Below, in pieces: positions 36,707 to 47,700 of a DNA stretch of 64,000 nucleotides. Position 1 is the first letter of the stretch; each line of letters begins with the position of its first letter. The position numbers and the translations under genes are program-made. Origin of the DNA: Pisaster brevispinus (lineage: Eukaryota; Echinodermata; Asteroidea; Forcipulatida; Asteriidae); assembly GCA_023634235.1 (NCBI GenBank), contig JAMKCF010000004.1, positions 4,753,202-4,817,201 of the forward strand. Direction: 5' to 3'. Under the pieces are notes generated by a model. It was given only the letters and a program-made list of their open reading frames with translations, had not been told where the DNA came from and searched no databases.

Positions 36707-37280
36707 TAATACAGACATGTTTTTGAAAAGGGAAGGATCGAGTGTCACTGACATGATTGTGGCAAGTTGATATGAATCATGTATGAGAAGTGATATCGCT
36801 CGCAATCGAGGACAAGATCTGACCAAAACTGTGGCTAAAAGGAGTGAAGAATGCACCGGGTGGAGATGGAATCGGTTGGAAAAAACAAGTTGACGAAACG
36901 TCCTTGCTGAAGTTGTTCGAAAACTTGTATGGCCTGGTAGGGCTTGTTTGTAAACAATGGGGGCAGAAATTTGTTGGAAAAATTTGCAGAATTGGCTAAC
37001 CCCTGTTATTTATTTAATGGCCCGACAAATAACAAAACAAGAATGCATAAAACCAGTAAATGTTTTTATAGTTTAAGGCAAGCTGTCAGCAAGTATCTTT
37101 ATTTGCAAATAATATACAAACATATAAAACCTCAAATATGAAAAATGTATGGACCCAAAACGGGTGAACGGTAGCTGCGATCTCTCTAACTCGATCAAGA
37201 AGGATCTATGACAGCTGTTGTTAAGGTCAAGCGAGGTCACAACTACTGGTTACCAGTTAAACTATATCTGCCTGACTTCC

Positions 37281-37509
37281 CCAGATTTCATAGAGCTGCT
37301 TCAGCAGAAAATATTGCTTGAACATTTCCTGCTGAACAAAAATAAGCAGGATACCAGTCACTGGTTGTATGTGTGACATGGTATTTTGGCTGGTAACCTT
37401 TGGAAAGCACAACAAAGCACAAAGACAGCACAACAAAGATATGATTATAATCATATCTTTGTTGTGCTTAGCTACTTTTTGTACTTAAACAGCTCTATGA
37501 AATTGGATC
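37281..37509. mobile_element. palindromic MITE, CCCAATTTCATAGAGCTGC family
   Basis: The ends are AGATTTCATAGAGCTGCTTC and ACAGCTCTATGAAATTGGAT. Its flanks (ATATCTGCCTGAC and ACACTGTTCCT) match those of the copy at 52335-52535, so the pair belongs to a larger repeated block. Confidence 0.65.
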
Positions 37510-37512
37510 CTG

Positions 37513-38700
37513 GTCACATTACATAAACACTGTTCCTCCCTAAGCCCATTTAGCCCTTATTGATGCATTACACCATAGTGATTATGTAACCTGGAAAAAG
37601 GGAACACTTTGAAATAAATTATAATAAATACTAAATAAAATGAAATTTCAGATAAATACCGCTTTTGGGAACTCGCTTGCAATGAGAATATGTTTAACCA
37701 GGAGCGATGAAGATAAAATCGCGAGGCAATTTGATAAATGGAAACAATGAAAACTGACTTTTTAGAAACAAGAAGTGAAAATGTATTTATTTTATCAACT
37801 CAAAATTTCAATAGAAATTGTAATGGAAAAGAAAACAATTTTGAATAAAATCAACTTAACTGGAATCCCTGTAAAAAAAATGGAATTTAACAATTAACAA
37901 ATCCCAAATCCGTTTTAACCAAATGTTAAAAATCCAATTGAAGACAACAACAAAAAACATCTAAAAGTAACTATAAAAAAAGAAAGATAACAAAACCCCC
38001 CAAAACCAACACAGTATCAAAGCGAGTTACAAATCAAATCACAAATAGCTTTGAAACCAAATCCACACCAGACCAAAGTTTTTAGGCAGAAAAGTGTCAA
38101 GGTGGAACAACAAGAAAATGTGCTGTGGTCAACTCCACTGCCGGTCTGCAATTGAATCATCTTAGCTGGAATTGGGAAAGAGCATTGTCTTGGGGGAAGG
38201 ACTAGGGGTCACAATTTGCATATCATGAGTAATAGACTTATCACTAGGGAGAAAGGGGATGAGGTCATGTCAAAGGTTCCCACAAGGGTAACATAAATAT
38301 ATAGTAATGTAGAGTGACCAGCTGATGACAAGCTAATTATAATAACTTCTATGTAAACCCATTGTTTTAAGCGTTTTTCCCTACAACCTACTTTCTTATG
38401 GCTAATTATTCTCTTGGTCAAGTGGAAGAGTTTAGTGTCCCTTAAGGACTGCTAGTCCTGAGCCGTGACCTCTACAGTGACTGTGTGGGTAAAGTTTGAA
38501 GTTTAAGTTGTATGAGTACAAGGAGAAATTCCTTTGTCAGCAAAAATCATAAGGGTTATTTAGCCATGTCACACTCACCACAGCTAAAATCATTGTTGTC
38601 CTCAACAATGTTGGACTTGAGAGACAAAGTACTGAACAAGATCTTCCCAACTGAACCATGGATCTGAAATTATGTAACAAGAACTTAAAAACAAAATACA
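37513..38700. other. intergenic sequence without recognised gene
   Basis: A-rich, low-complexity sequence. I see no coding frame, structured RNA or clear repeat end. Confidence 0.35.
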
Positions 38701-38716
38701 TTATTGAAAACACATC

Positions 38717-39562
38717 TTAAACATAGTTCCATTCTCCAAAACGTTCGGGAGGTCTCACTGATCTTCTGGGACGATAGACTGGATATTCCTCCACAGATTC
38801 ACAAGAATCATCTATGGATGAGTCTGAAGAAGAGTGGTAACTGTGACTGCTACATTTTGTTGCCATAGATTGTTCATTGGTGCTGTTAATGACATCATGC
38901 AGGTCTTGGAAGTCTTCAGGTGCAGAAATCACCTCAAAACTGTGCTGCTCCTCTATAGCAGACTGTGAAGAAGACATCTCTGGTGGCCTATCATCATCAT
39001 CCAGAACAGCGCTTGACAGTGAGGACTCCTCGATATGAACATCAAAGGGACAAAATGCAAGCATATTGCGATGTAATGTCCGCATCTTGCGAGAACCTAG
39101 CCTCCTCACAGCGTACACTGGAATTCCATCCAACTGTCTGACCACAACATATGGAGTTTCTTCCCAGCGATCACGTAGTTTAGATTTTCCTCGTGGTGAC
39201 TTATTTGCCGCGAGGACCTTATCTCCTGGCTGGAAGGTACTGGACTTAACACGCAGGTCATAACCAGCTTTCTGTTTGGCTCTTGACTTCTCTACATTAG
39301 CCCTCAGCTTCAGGAGTACTTGGTGCATATGCTCTCTGAGACGTCGAACAAAGGAATGATGACCACCATCTTGAATAGGAATGCTGGAGGCCTCTTGAGA
39401 TGGGAAAATGAGATCAACTGGTATCTGAGGTTCTCTCAAAAACATCAGATAAAATGGAGAATAACCCGTGGAGTCATGTCTACTACAGTTATATGAGTGA
39501 GTAACCACTTCCACATAAGTAGTCCAGTCAGTCTTCTGCTCCGGTTCCAATGTCCCAAGCAT
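38717..39562 (-). mobile_element. Ty3/gypsy-type integrase C-terminal fragment (281-codon open frame)
   Basis: The frame begins MLGTLEPEQKTDWTTYVEVV and continues HSYNCSRHDSTGYSPFYLMF, which is the end of the retroviral-type integrase catalytic core. The C-terminal domain has FQPGDKVLAANKSPRGKSKL and DRWEETPYVVV. The catalytic DDE residues, reverse transcriptase and LTRs are absent, so the copy is 5'-truncated and immobile. The frame is undamaged to its natural-looking end (RRSVRPPERFGEW). Immediately upstream the minus strand reads TTGATATTAG, a possible splice acceptor, so a longer spliced transcript or a young truncation are both possible. It lies 2.1 kb beyond the 3' end of the FBH1 homologue. 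Confidence 0.85.
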
Positions 39563-39647
39563 CTAATATCAATAGTAACAAGAGTTCAAAGCAGGAATGA
39601 GATTGGACGAATGTGAACATTCCTGAAAAATGGCTTGCCGGCCTGGG

Positions 39648-39806
39648 TTCCCTTTCTAGACCCAGAACCTCCCAGATGTTACAATTCATGAGGTTTACAG
39701 ACTCTGTGCATCACCAGAAATACAAAACTACAGGTTTGGACACAATGTGGACAATTCATTCTTCCTTTGGTGACTGTTTTACTTCTTTCACGACAATGTA
39801 AAGGCT
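39648..39806 (-). repeat. interspersed repeat, copy 3 of 3 (inverted)
   Basis: Reverse complement of the segments at 7985-8163 and 21668-21838; the landmark here is CTCTGTGCATCACCAGAAAT. It abuts the 5' side of the integrase fragment. Confidence 0.75.
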
Positions 39807-40109
39807 GAAGGAGGTTTTGAGAAATATCCTTAAAAAAAAAAATCTGGAAAAATCCTGAGCAATCACATGACAGTAAACTAAAGAAAGACACTAACTTATT
39901 GCTCCCACTTTGTTTATTCCAGTTTAGGTGTTTACAACGGTTATGTTTTACAAGAGATCTTGTAGTTAGTCAGGAATGGATTATAAGGTTGACCACCCAG
40001 AAAGTCATGATTCGGATCTTGTGACCTCTTACAGCAATAAACACCCAGTTTCCAATAACGGATGGCTTCTCTTTTAAAGGGTGGGCAAATCATTGGTAAA
40101 TCTGAAAAT

Positions 40110-40400
40110 AAACATTCACAGATTTGCACAAAACTTGCATGGTATAAAGACGGTCAAGGTGGAAAACTTCCCTTGACATTTTTTTTGCCTGAACTGCTAT
40201 AGATTTTGCAGAAAAAATAAAACAATTAGTTTTGATCACACAAGTGCAAACCTGGTTGTCTGAGTTGAAAAGCCTGGTTGAAAAGAGTGTTTGAAAACAG
40301 TGACGACATTTAAGATTGTTTTTCACTATTTCCTCATGACTCTCATAAACGAATGAGCTTAAACTTTCACAGGTTGAGTTGCCAACCACCAGTTCTTCTC
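40110..40400 (+). repeat. interspersed repeat related to 9275-9560
   Basis: AGATTTGCACAAAACTTGC, GGTGGAAAACTTCCCTTG and CTTTCACAGGTT occur in the same order as at 9275-9560. The minisatellite at 40433 begins just inside its right side, and the family motif TTCACAGGTTTGTTATTTCA resumes at 41379. Confidence 0.6.
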
Positions 40401-40432
40401 AGACCCGTCACTACTCAAAAGAGATTGACACA

Positions 40433-41378
40433 CATGGTGTCACCGCAAACCTTACTAGATTGTACTCCCACCATGTAAAGTTTCAAATCCTACTCCTGTA
40501 CATGGTGTTACTGCAAACCTTACTAGATTGCACTCCCACCATATAAAGTTTCAAATCCTACTCATGTACATGGTGTCACCGCAAACCTTACTAGATTGTA
40601 CTCCCACCATGTAAAGTTTCAAATCCTACTCCTGTACATGGTGTTACTGCAAACCTTACTAGATTGCACTCCCACCATGCAAAGTTTGAAATCCTACTCA
40701 TGTACATGGTGTTACTGCAAACCTTACTAGATTGTACTCCCACCATGCAAAGTTTCAAATCCTACTCATGTACATGGTGTTACTGCAAACCTTACTAGAT
40801 TGTATCTCCACCATGTAAAGTTTCAAATCCTACTCATGTACATGGTGTTACTGCAAACCTTACTAGATTGTATCTCCACCATGTAAAGTTTCAAATCCTA
40901 CTCATGTACAGGGTGTTACTGCAAACCTTACTAGATTGTATCTCCACCATGTAAAGTTTCAAATCCTACTCATGTACAGGGTGTTACTGCAAACCTTACT
41001 AGATTGAACTCTTACCATGCAAAGTTTCAACTCCTACTCATGTACATGGTGTTACTGCAAACCTTACTAGATTGTACTCCCACCATGTAAAGTTTCAAAT
41101 CCTACTCATGTACATGGTGTTACTGCAAACCTTACTAGATTGTACTCCCACCATGTAAAGTTTCAAATCCTACTCATGTACATGGTGTTACTGCAAACCT
41201 TACTAGATTGTACTCCCACCATGTAAAGTTTCAAATCCTACTCATGTACATGGTGTTACTGCAAACCTTACTAGATTGTACTCCCACCATGTAAAGTTTC
41301 AAATCCTACTCATGTACATGGTGTTACTGCAAACCTTACTAGATTGTACTCCCACCATGTAAAGTTTCAAATCCTACT
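40433..41378. repeat. 68-bp minisatellite, about 14 copies
   Basis: Units start CATGGTGTTACTGCAAACC at 40433, 40501, 40569 and so on every 68 bases to 41317. Copies differ at only a few positions. Each unit contains CATGGTG and CACCATG, which can pair with each other. It interrupts an interspersed repeat whose two parts flank it. Confidence 0.95.
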
Positions 41379-41449
41379 TTTCACAGGTTTGTTATTTCAT
41401 GTATTTGTTTGGTTGCATAAAGTTCTGATACTGGTCTTTGACAATTACC

Positions 41450-41660
41450 AATGTGGTCTGGAGGTAAGACACCTGCTCTAGAATGGCAAACGTCATGGGT
41501 TTCGAATCTCATCTGAGTAATTTTATGCATATGGATTTTTTTCACAGGACTCGGAAATCTGTACCGAGTATACCGTGCTTAACACACACATCGGTGTATG
41601 GGTAAAACACAAATGATATTCTTTACCCCAAATGCAAAGTTAACACGTACTAAATTACCA
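41450..41660 (+). mobile_element. tRNA-derived SINE, short family
   Basis: A-box-like GGAGGTAAGACACCTGCTC and B-box-like GGTTTCGAATCTC are followed by the shared tail ATACCGTGCTTAAC...ATCGGTGTATGGG. It lies directly beyond the FBH1 stop codon, so it would form part of that gene's 3' UTR in antisense orientation. Confidence 0.65.
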
Positions 41661-41676
41661 AAGTTGTCTGTCTCCT

Positions 41677-41790
41677 TTAAGAGTGGTCTTGGTCCTCAAA
41701 GTTGTGAAAGCATTGGAATGATGGGTAGCTCTCAAGGCTGCATTGAGGGCAGAGGACCCCTACACCTTGGCGCCTGCTTGTTGGGTAAGC
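41677..41790 (-). CDS. FBH1: FBH1-like last exon (C-terminal CxxC and stop)
   Basis: The acceptor CTCTCCCTCATCAG ends at 41791 (minus strand) after a strong pyrimidine tract. It encodes AYPTSRRQGVGVLCPQC and continues to DQDHS, then TAA at 41679-41677. Entry is phase 0, matching the previous exon. LCPQC aligns with the C-terminal cysteine pair (LCHSC) of vertebrate FBH1. Confidence 0.8.
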   Translation of the reverse strand, partial: AYPTSRRQGVGVLCPQCSLESYPSFQCFHNFEDQDHS

Positions 41791-44700
41791 CTGATGAGGG
41801 AGAGAGGATACAAGAAGGAAGCACACATCAATTGCTTTACATTATCATCGGTTTTTGGGAGAGAAAATTAGTCCACATCCTTTCATTCCTTTCATTGACT
41901 AATTCTGGTTGTGAAGCCAAGGATTCTCAGAAAAGCGAACTTAATCACTATACAAGCCAAGAGAGAAGAAAAAGAAGGAAGTTTCAGTTTTAGATGTGGA
42001 AGGAAAATCCCAGAGAATTATTCCAGAGAAAACCCACGGAATCAGGCAAGGACTGAAAACCCAATCAACATAATGCCCCCTAGTGGAACTCGAACCTTGG
42101 TCCCAGAGGTGGAAGGCGAGGAAAAATACCACTGAGCCAACCCGACTGCCCTACTTTTCAATGAACACACCAAACAACCAACCTGTGAATAATTAATGGA
42201 AAGTAGGAGGGTTCTTTAAGCAAACCCGGGAGTTTCTCACCAACTGAAAGTCCTTAACCTTGAGGAGCACTACAGCATTTTGCGGGACGGTCGTTTGGCA
42301 TTCAACGCAGGTTTGGGGCTTCTCATTCCCTGAGGTCTTTGCTGGGACAGGGTACATGAACTTCTCCTGGAAACAAACGCCGAGAAAAATCAATTGGTTG
42401 AAAATATCAAACAACTTTTGTGTTGACATAACTTTGGGGGAGCAGGGTAGGTTGGGACTGGTAGAGCTGACTTGGGAAAATTGTATTTGGTTGGAGGGTA
42501 GGAATCAAATCGTCACCGTTTTCACGAAGTAACGTCTGCGTCAACAACAAATATTTACAAATCCGTTTTTGAACAAATCATTAATACACCCATTGCTGTT
42601 GACATTTTCAGTAAGTTTTAGGACCTAGCATGTAATAGTTTTGAAATTACACTAATCAGCATGACCACATCATGATTTGCCACTATCCATTGAAAAACAC
42701 AGCGCTGTCACGGTGCAAAAAGTAACATCTATTGACCTGTTTAAGTTTAGCAGTGTCACTAAGTGATGTAACCCAATATGCCTTCTCTCATACAGTGGCG
42801 GATGTGTTTGGGAAGAAACAACTCATCCAAACAGTTGCAAGATTGAAAACACAGTGACAGTTTACTAGTTGAATCAAGAAGTCAGCTTTAATTTCACCAT
42901 TGAAACATTAATTAAAAAAATAGTCATCATCATGCAGTCTCCGAAACAGCCGTTCGAGAAATAGTTCAGCTTCAGCCGCATTTTTCTCCAAACCTGGAAA
43001 ATTGGGCTGTGAAGCTTATCACTTTGTGAACACGGTGATGAAATGAGAGAAGATCAAGTCATTTCTGTTTGCCGTTCTTTTGTTTATTTATGCCCTTAAT
43101 GTGCTTGTTTAACATTCGGTTACTGTATTTTGATGTGAGTATGTGAGTATGGAAATAAATGTAATATTGAATTGAATTGAATTGAAGGGCTTTGGAGTGG
43201 GTAGGGGAATCAATAGAGTTAATTTGGGCCACTGATATCTGATCAAGGTTTGTGCCAAAAGAGGGGTGTTGGTGAGGAAGAACCTGGAACACAGTAAATG
43301 TATACATACGATCCTTTCTAGACAGTGTATGAGTAAAACCAAATAACATTCTTTATCCTCAGTGCAAGTTTCACATCTATTAAATTGTTGCGGTACCCAC
43401 TGCTAAAACGTAGGATTCAAACTGCCTCTAGCTACCGGGCAATCTCGGTTGTCTATAGTTGGTAAGACATCTGCTCTAAAATGGCAAAGGCTGTGGGTTT
43501 GAATCCTACCTAAGTAAAATGCCTGTGGATTTCGTTTTTTACAGGAATTGGGAAAGTATTGAGTATACAGTTCTCTACACACATCAGTGTATGAGCAAAA
43601 CAAAATAATAATCTTTATCCCTGATGAAAACTTAACATCTAGTACACATTCTTTCTGTGCGTGTTTTCTCTCTCCCTGGATGCTTCAATAAGAATGGGAT
43701 TACACCCAGTTACTACTCATGTGTTTACAAAAAGATCAAAAGAGCCCAGACTTCCTGCTGGCACAATTTGTACGCAACTCAATGAAGGAAAACTTTCAAT
43801 TCTAACCATTTATGTAGTTTACAGTGACAGTGTTATCCCTTTTGGATATTTATCAATTTTTACTTTCCCCTCTTCTTTTTTTCTCCCTTAATGTCCCTAA
43901 ATCCAACCCCTCCGAAACCTACCGCCGCGATCAAACCCCTGTATCACAATCCTATTGTTTTACGAGTTGGTTTTTCTTGCTATTCCCTGGTTCAGTTTAT
44001 TTTTTATTTGTTAGTGTTTATTTACTTATTATTTGGTTTGTGTGGGTCGGTATATACACATTCAAGCCGGGGACCTATAACAAAAGAGGACAATAGTATG
44101 GTGGCCCTGAAGGGACATCGCATATCGCAAACGTGTGCGCATACGTATGCGATGTCGCGAAATTTATCGCGAATGTGTGCGCACACGTATGCAATGTCGT
44201 GAAACAATTCGCGAATATGTGCGCACACGTGTGCAATGTCGTGAAACAATTCGCGAATATGTGCGCACACGTGTGCAATGTCGTGAAACAATTCGCGAAT
44301 GTGTGCGCACACGTGTGCAATGTCGTGAAACAATTCGCGAATATGTGCTCACACGTGTGCAATGTCGTGAAACAATTCGCGAATATGTGCGCACACGTGT
44401 GCAATGTCGTGAAACAATTCGCTAATGTGTGCGCACACGTGTGCAATGTCGTGAAACAATTCGCGAATGTGTGCGCACACGTGTGCAATGTCGTGAAACA
44501 ATTCGCGAATATGTGCGCACACGTGTGCAATGTCGTGAAACAATTCGCTAATGTGTGCGCACACGTGTGCAATGTCGTGAAACAATTCGCGAATGTGTGC
44601 GCACACGTGTGCAATGTCGTGAAACAATTCGCGAATATGTGCGCACACGTGTGCAATGTCGTGAAACAATTCGCGAATATGTGCGCACTCGTTTGCGACT

Positions 44701-47700
44701 TTATTTGCAATGTCGTGAATTTTATTGCATACCTCTGTCGCATGGGATGGTGTCATTTTGCGGGCAATTTGTTAGTAACCTAGGGAGTACGCAAGTGGCC
44801 CGGTCCCATTTTGTATACCAAAGATACTGGTACAATGAGCACTGGTACAGTGGTTAGTATAATAGTTATTCACTTATTAGGAAAGCGTGAGGAACAGCGT
44901 GCGCGTGAAGGTATATTAGTCAGACCCTACTTTTTTATATCTATTTGTACGTCTCGATCCCAGACTAGCTGCTACAACTCCCCAGTTCATTAGGAATTTT
45001 ATTGAATGGTATGCGACAAAGGTATGCAATAAAATTCACGACATTGCAAATAAAGTCGCATACGTATGCGCACATATTCACGAATTGTTTCGCGACATTG
45101 CACACGTGTGCGCACATATTCGTGATAATTTTCGCGACATCGCATACATGTGCACACATATTCGCGAATTGTTTCACGACAATGCATACGTGTGCACACA
45201 TATTCGCGATAATTTTCGCAACATCGCATACGTGTGCGCACACATTTGCGATATGCGATGTCCCTTCAGGGCCACCATACAATAGGGTCCCGAATTGGAG
45301 CAATTGGTCCCAGTTGGAGAGTGTGTACAAAACAAAGGAACTTAGCTGTGGCTATTGCTAAGGGTGCATGCTATGGGTATCCTATGCTTCAATGCACTTG
45401 ATGGCCAAGCTTCAGTTGCTTATTCGGGCACCGCCTGACAAGGAAACAGTTCTTCACCATCTCGTTGACGGTGTCTCTCAAACAAAATACAGTTGCGTCA
45501 AGTTGAACTAAACTTGAATCGTACCTTTGCTGGCCGTTGACTTAAAAACCAAAGAAGGCTTGAATTTAAGACAAGGCTTTTCTTGGCTCGGGTCAAGGCA
45601 ACGTAGACCATATTGAGCTCATCCGTCTGAATAATGCCCAATGGATCTGTCAAGTCAAAGTGAGAGAAAGAAGATTGATTGAGGACCTCAAAGTCACGAC
45701 CAGCCAATGTGGAGGCAATTAAAGGTAGGGTCACAGATTTGTTTTTTGTCAATGTAACGCTGATTTATTGGCAACATTATTAAGAAAGAAAAATTAAAAG
45801 TCACATGTGAAAGTTCAACTGAATACAGAGTTTACTTGCTGAGAAAACAGCAAAAAAGCTGTCCTGGTATTTTCACAAGAATGTCAAATCCATCCACATT
45901 TACTGAAGTGACAGTGGGTACCAACCGCATCTCTGGGCACAACATCTGAACATCAGAAATCTGAGAAACGAATCATGCATGAATCGTTTCAAAATTATCC
46001 AAGCCATATTACTTCGAAGGGAATCCTTTTTCAAAACAGTTTATATATTATCAACACCTGCAGTACTTCTCACCAAATTAGTTTTTAAATGATCATAAAT
46101 TGTTGGCGTATTTACCAGTCTATGACCCTACCTTTAACAACAAAAACGGATAATAACTCCTGTTAAATCAAGGATGAGTTTTATATCTGACTAAAACGTC
46201 TGATCATAAGCTCCTTACTGTTTGAGGCATGTTGAAAAGATAAAATCAACATTTCGGTAGCCCCCTGGAGTTGAAGATCTCAAGAAGCTTCTAGGCAACA
46301 GAACCTTCTTCACTAGAAGTTTGATCAAAAAGCGCCGAGAGAAACTTTTGGTAAAAATAATGCCACTTTTTTCAATGTGCATATAAAAAGTTGAATTCAG
46401 TAAAAAAAAACTATTTAAAAAAAGAGATTTCAGACCTGTTTTCCTTTTGTTATACAAATGTGGCATACAACAATTGCCACCATTGTTTATCATTGTATTC
46501 TGCTCAATGGGAGCAAGTCGGAGTATTCCGAGATTCCAGAAAACCTTGACACATCATTGGCCATGGTTTACGGCCAAGGCTCTGCGATTCACAGTGAATG
46601 CCTACTCATATTTCCTCACAAGTCAACAATAAACCTAAGTGCTTATTATGAGAACCTTGTCTCTCCTTTATCAAGTCAGGGTTTCATCATGGCAACAAAA
46701 TTTCAAAAGAAAAACAATTACTCTAGAAAAGTAAAAAACACAAACAAAAAAACCCAAAACCGGATGGGCATGGAAAATTTTGAAGTGGTTAAGGGAAGAG
46801 CCATGGTGTGGTCCTTCTTTCTCTAAGACACTGCCTGAAATGTTAAGACCATACACACGGCTCGTCTCAGAGCCACCACGACTCAAAAGAGATGTTACTG
46901 AGAGCTTGACGCACAGTATATGTTTCCACCATGCATACCTTCAAGTTTTACATTACCAACGTTACGTTACATTCCAACATACTTTGTCTGCTTGGGTCGA
47001 TCGCAAAATCATCGGTCATCTTTACAGTATCAAATTCTAGTCCCTTGCTCTTGTGTACTGTGCTGAGAACAATAGCTGGGAAAAAAGGGAGGGGACAAAA
47101 AAACGGAAGCTTTTATTTTTCCAATCTAGTGGCTTATTCCTTTAAAGAATTCAGTTTTAAAGATGCACTCATTTTCTGATAGATAGAGTCCTTATAAAAA
47201 TGCGAAAAACAATTTATAAGTCTATTACCTCAGATTAAAATGGTGTAAAATGCAGCTGTGTTTGATACCCTTCAAGTGAACTTTTTGTCCAAAACCCAAA
47301 ATGTTCCTTGACGTCATATTCAAATATATGGTCTGTACAGAGAATTTTCAGTTCATTCCTGAATTCCGATAATAACCAATCAAAACGGCATTGACTTTGA
47401 CCTTTTGACTGGCACAGAAATTCCTCTTTGGAATGTACAGTCCCATTTGTTTTGCCGTACGATGACGTCACGTTTCAAATTGCGCTCTGAAAGAAAATCA
47501 AGTAAATTGACATTTCTGGAAACCAGTGTATGGTGAGGTTAGAAACTTGCAATTTCTCACCCATTTTCATGAGCACTCTATCTATTGGAAAACGAGTGCA
47601 CCACAAAACTCAATTTCACCTTGGAGCCCCACTTGAAGACAATATGAGTGATGAACAAAAATGAACACATACACCTCAATGAAAGAGTCAGGAGTAGACA

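Noticed and set aside
39943..40107. Possible last FBH1 exon (LPMICPPFKREAIRYWKL, VYCCKRSQ)
   Set aside because: Its acceptor requires phase 1 while the preceding exon leaves phase 0. A better, phase-matched last exon with LCPQC lies at 41677-41790.
40433..41378. CRISPR-like regular array
   Set aside because: The full 68-bp unit is repeated with no unique spacers, and the genome is eukaryotic; it is a minisatellite.
41598..42135. Plus-strand frames near 41.6-42.1 kb
   Set aside because: Overlap a SINE and the antisense of the last FBH1 exon; no independent support.
44075..44783. Open frames of over 200 codons on both strands (repeating CAHVCNVVKQFANM- and FTTLHTCAHIFANC-type peptides)
   Set aside because: They are forced by a 42-bp tandem repeat (a multiple of three) inside a foldback transposon. 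Both strands are equally open, and the peptides have no family resemblance.
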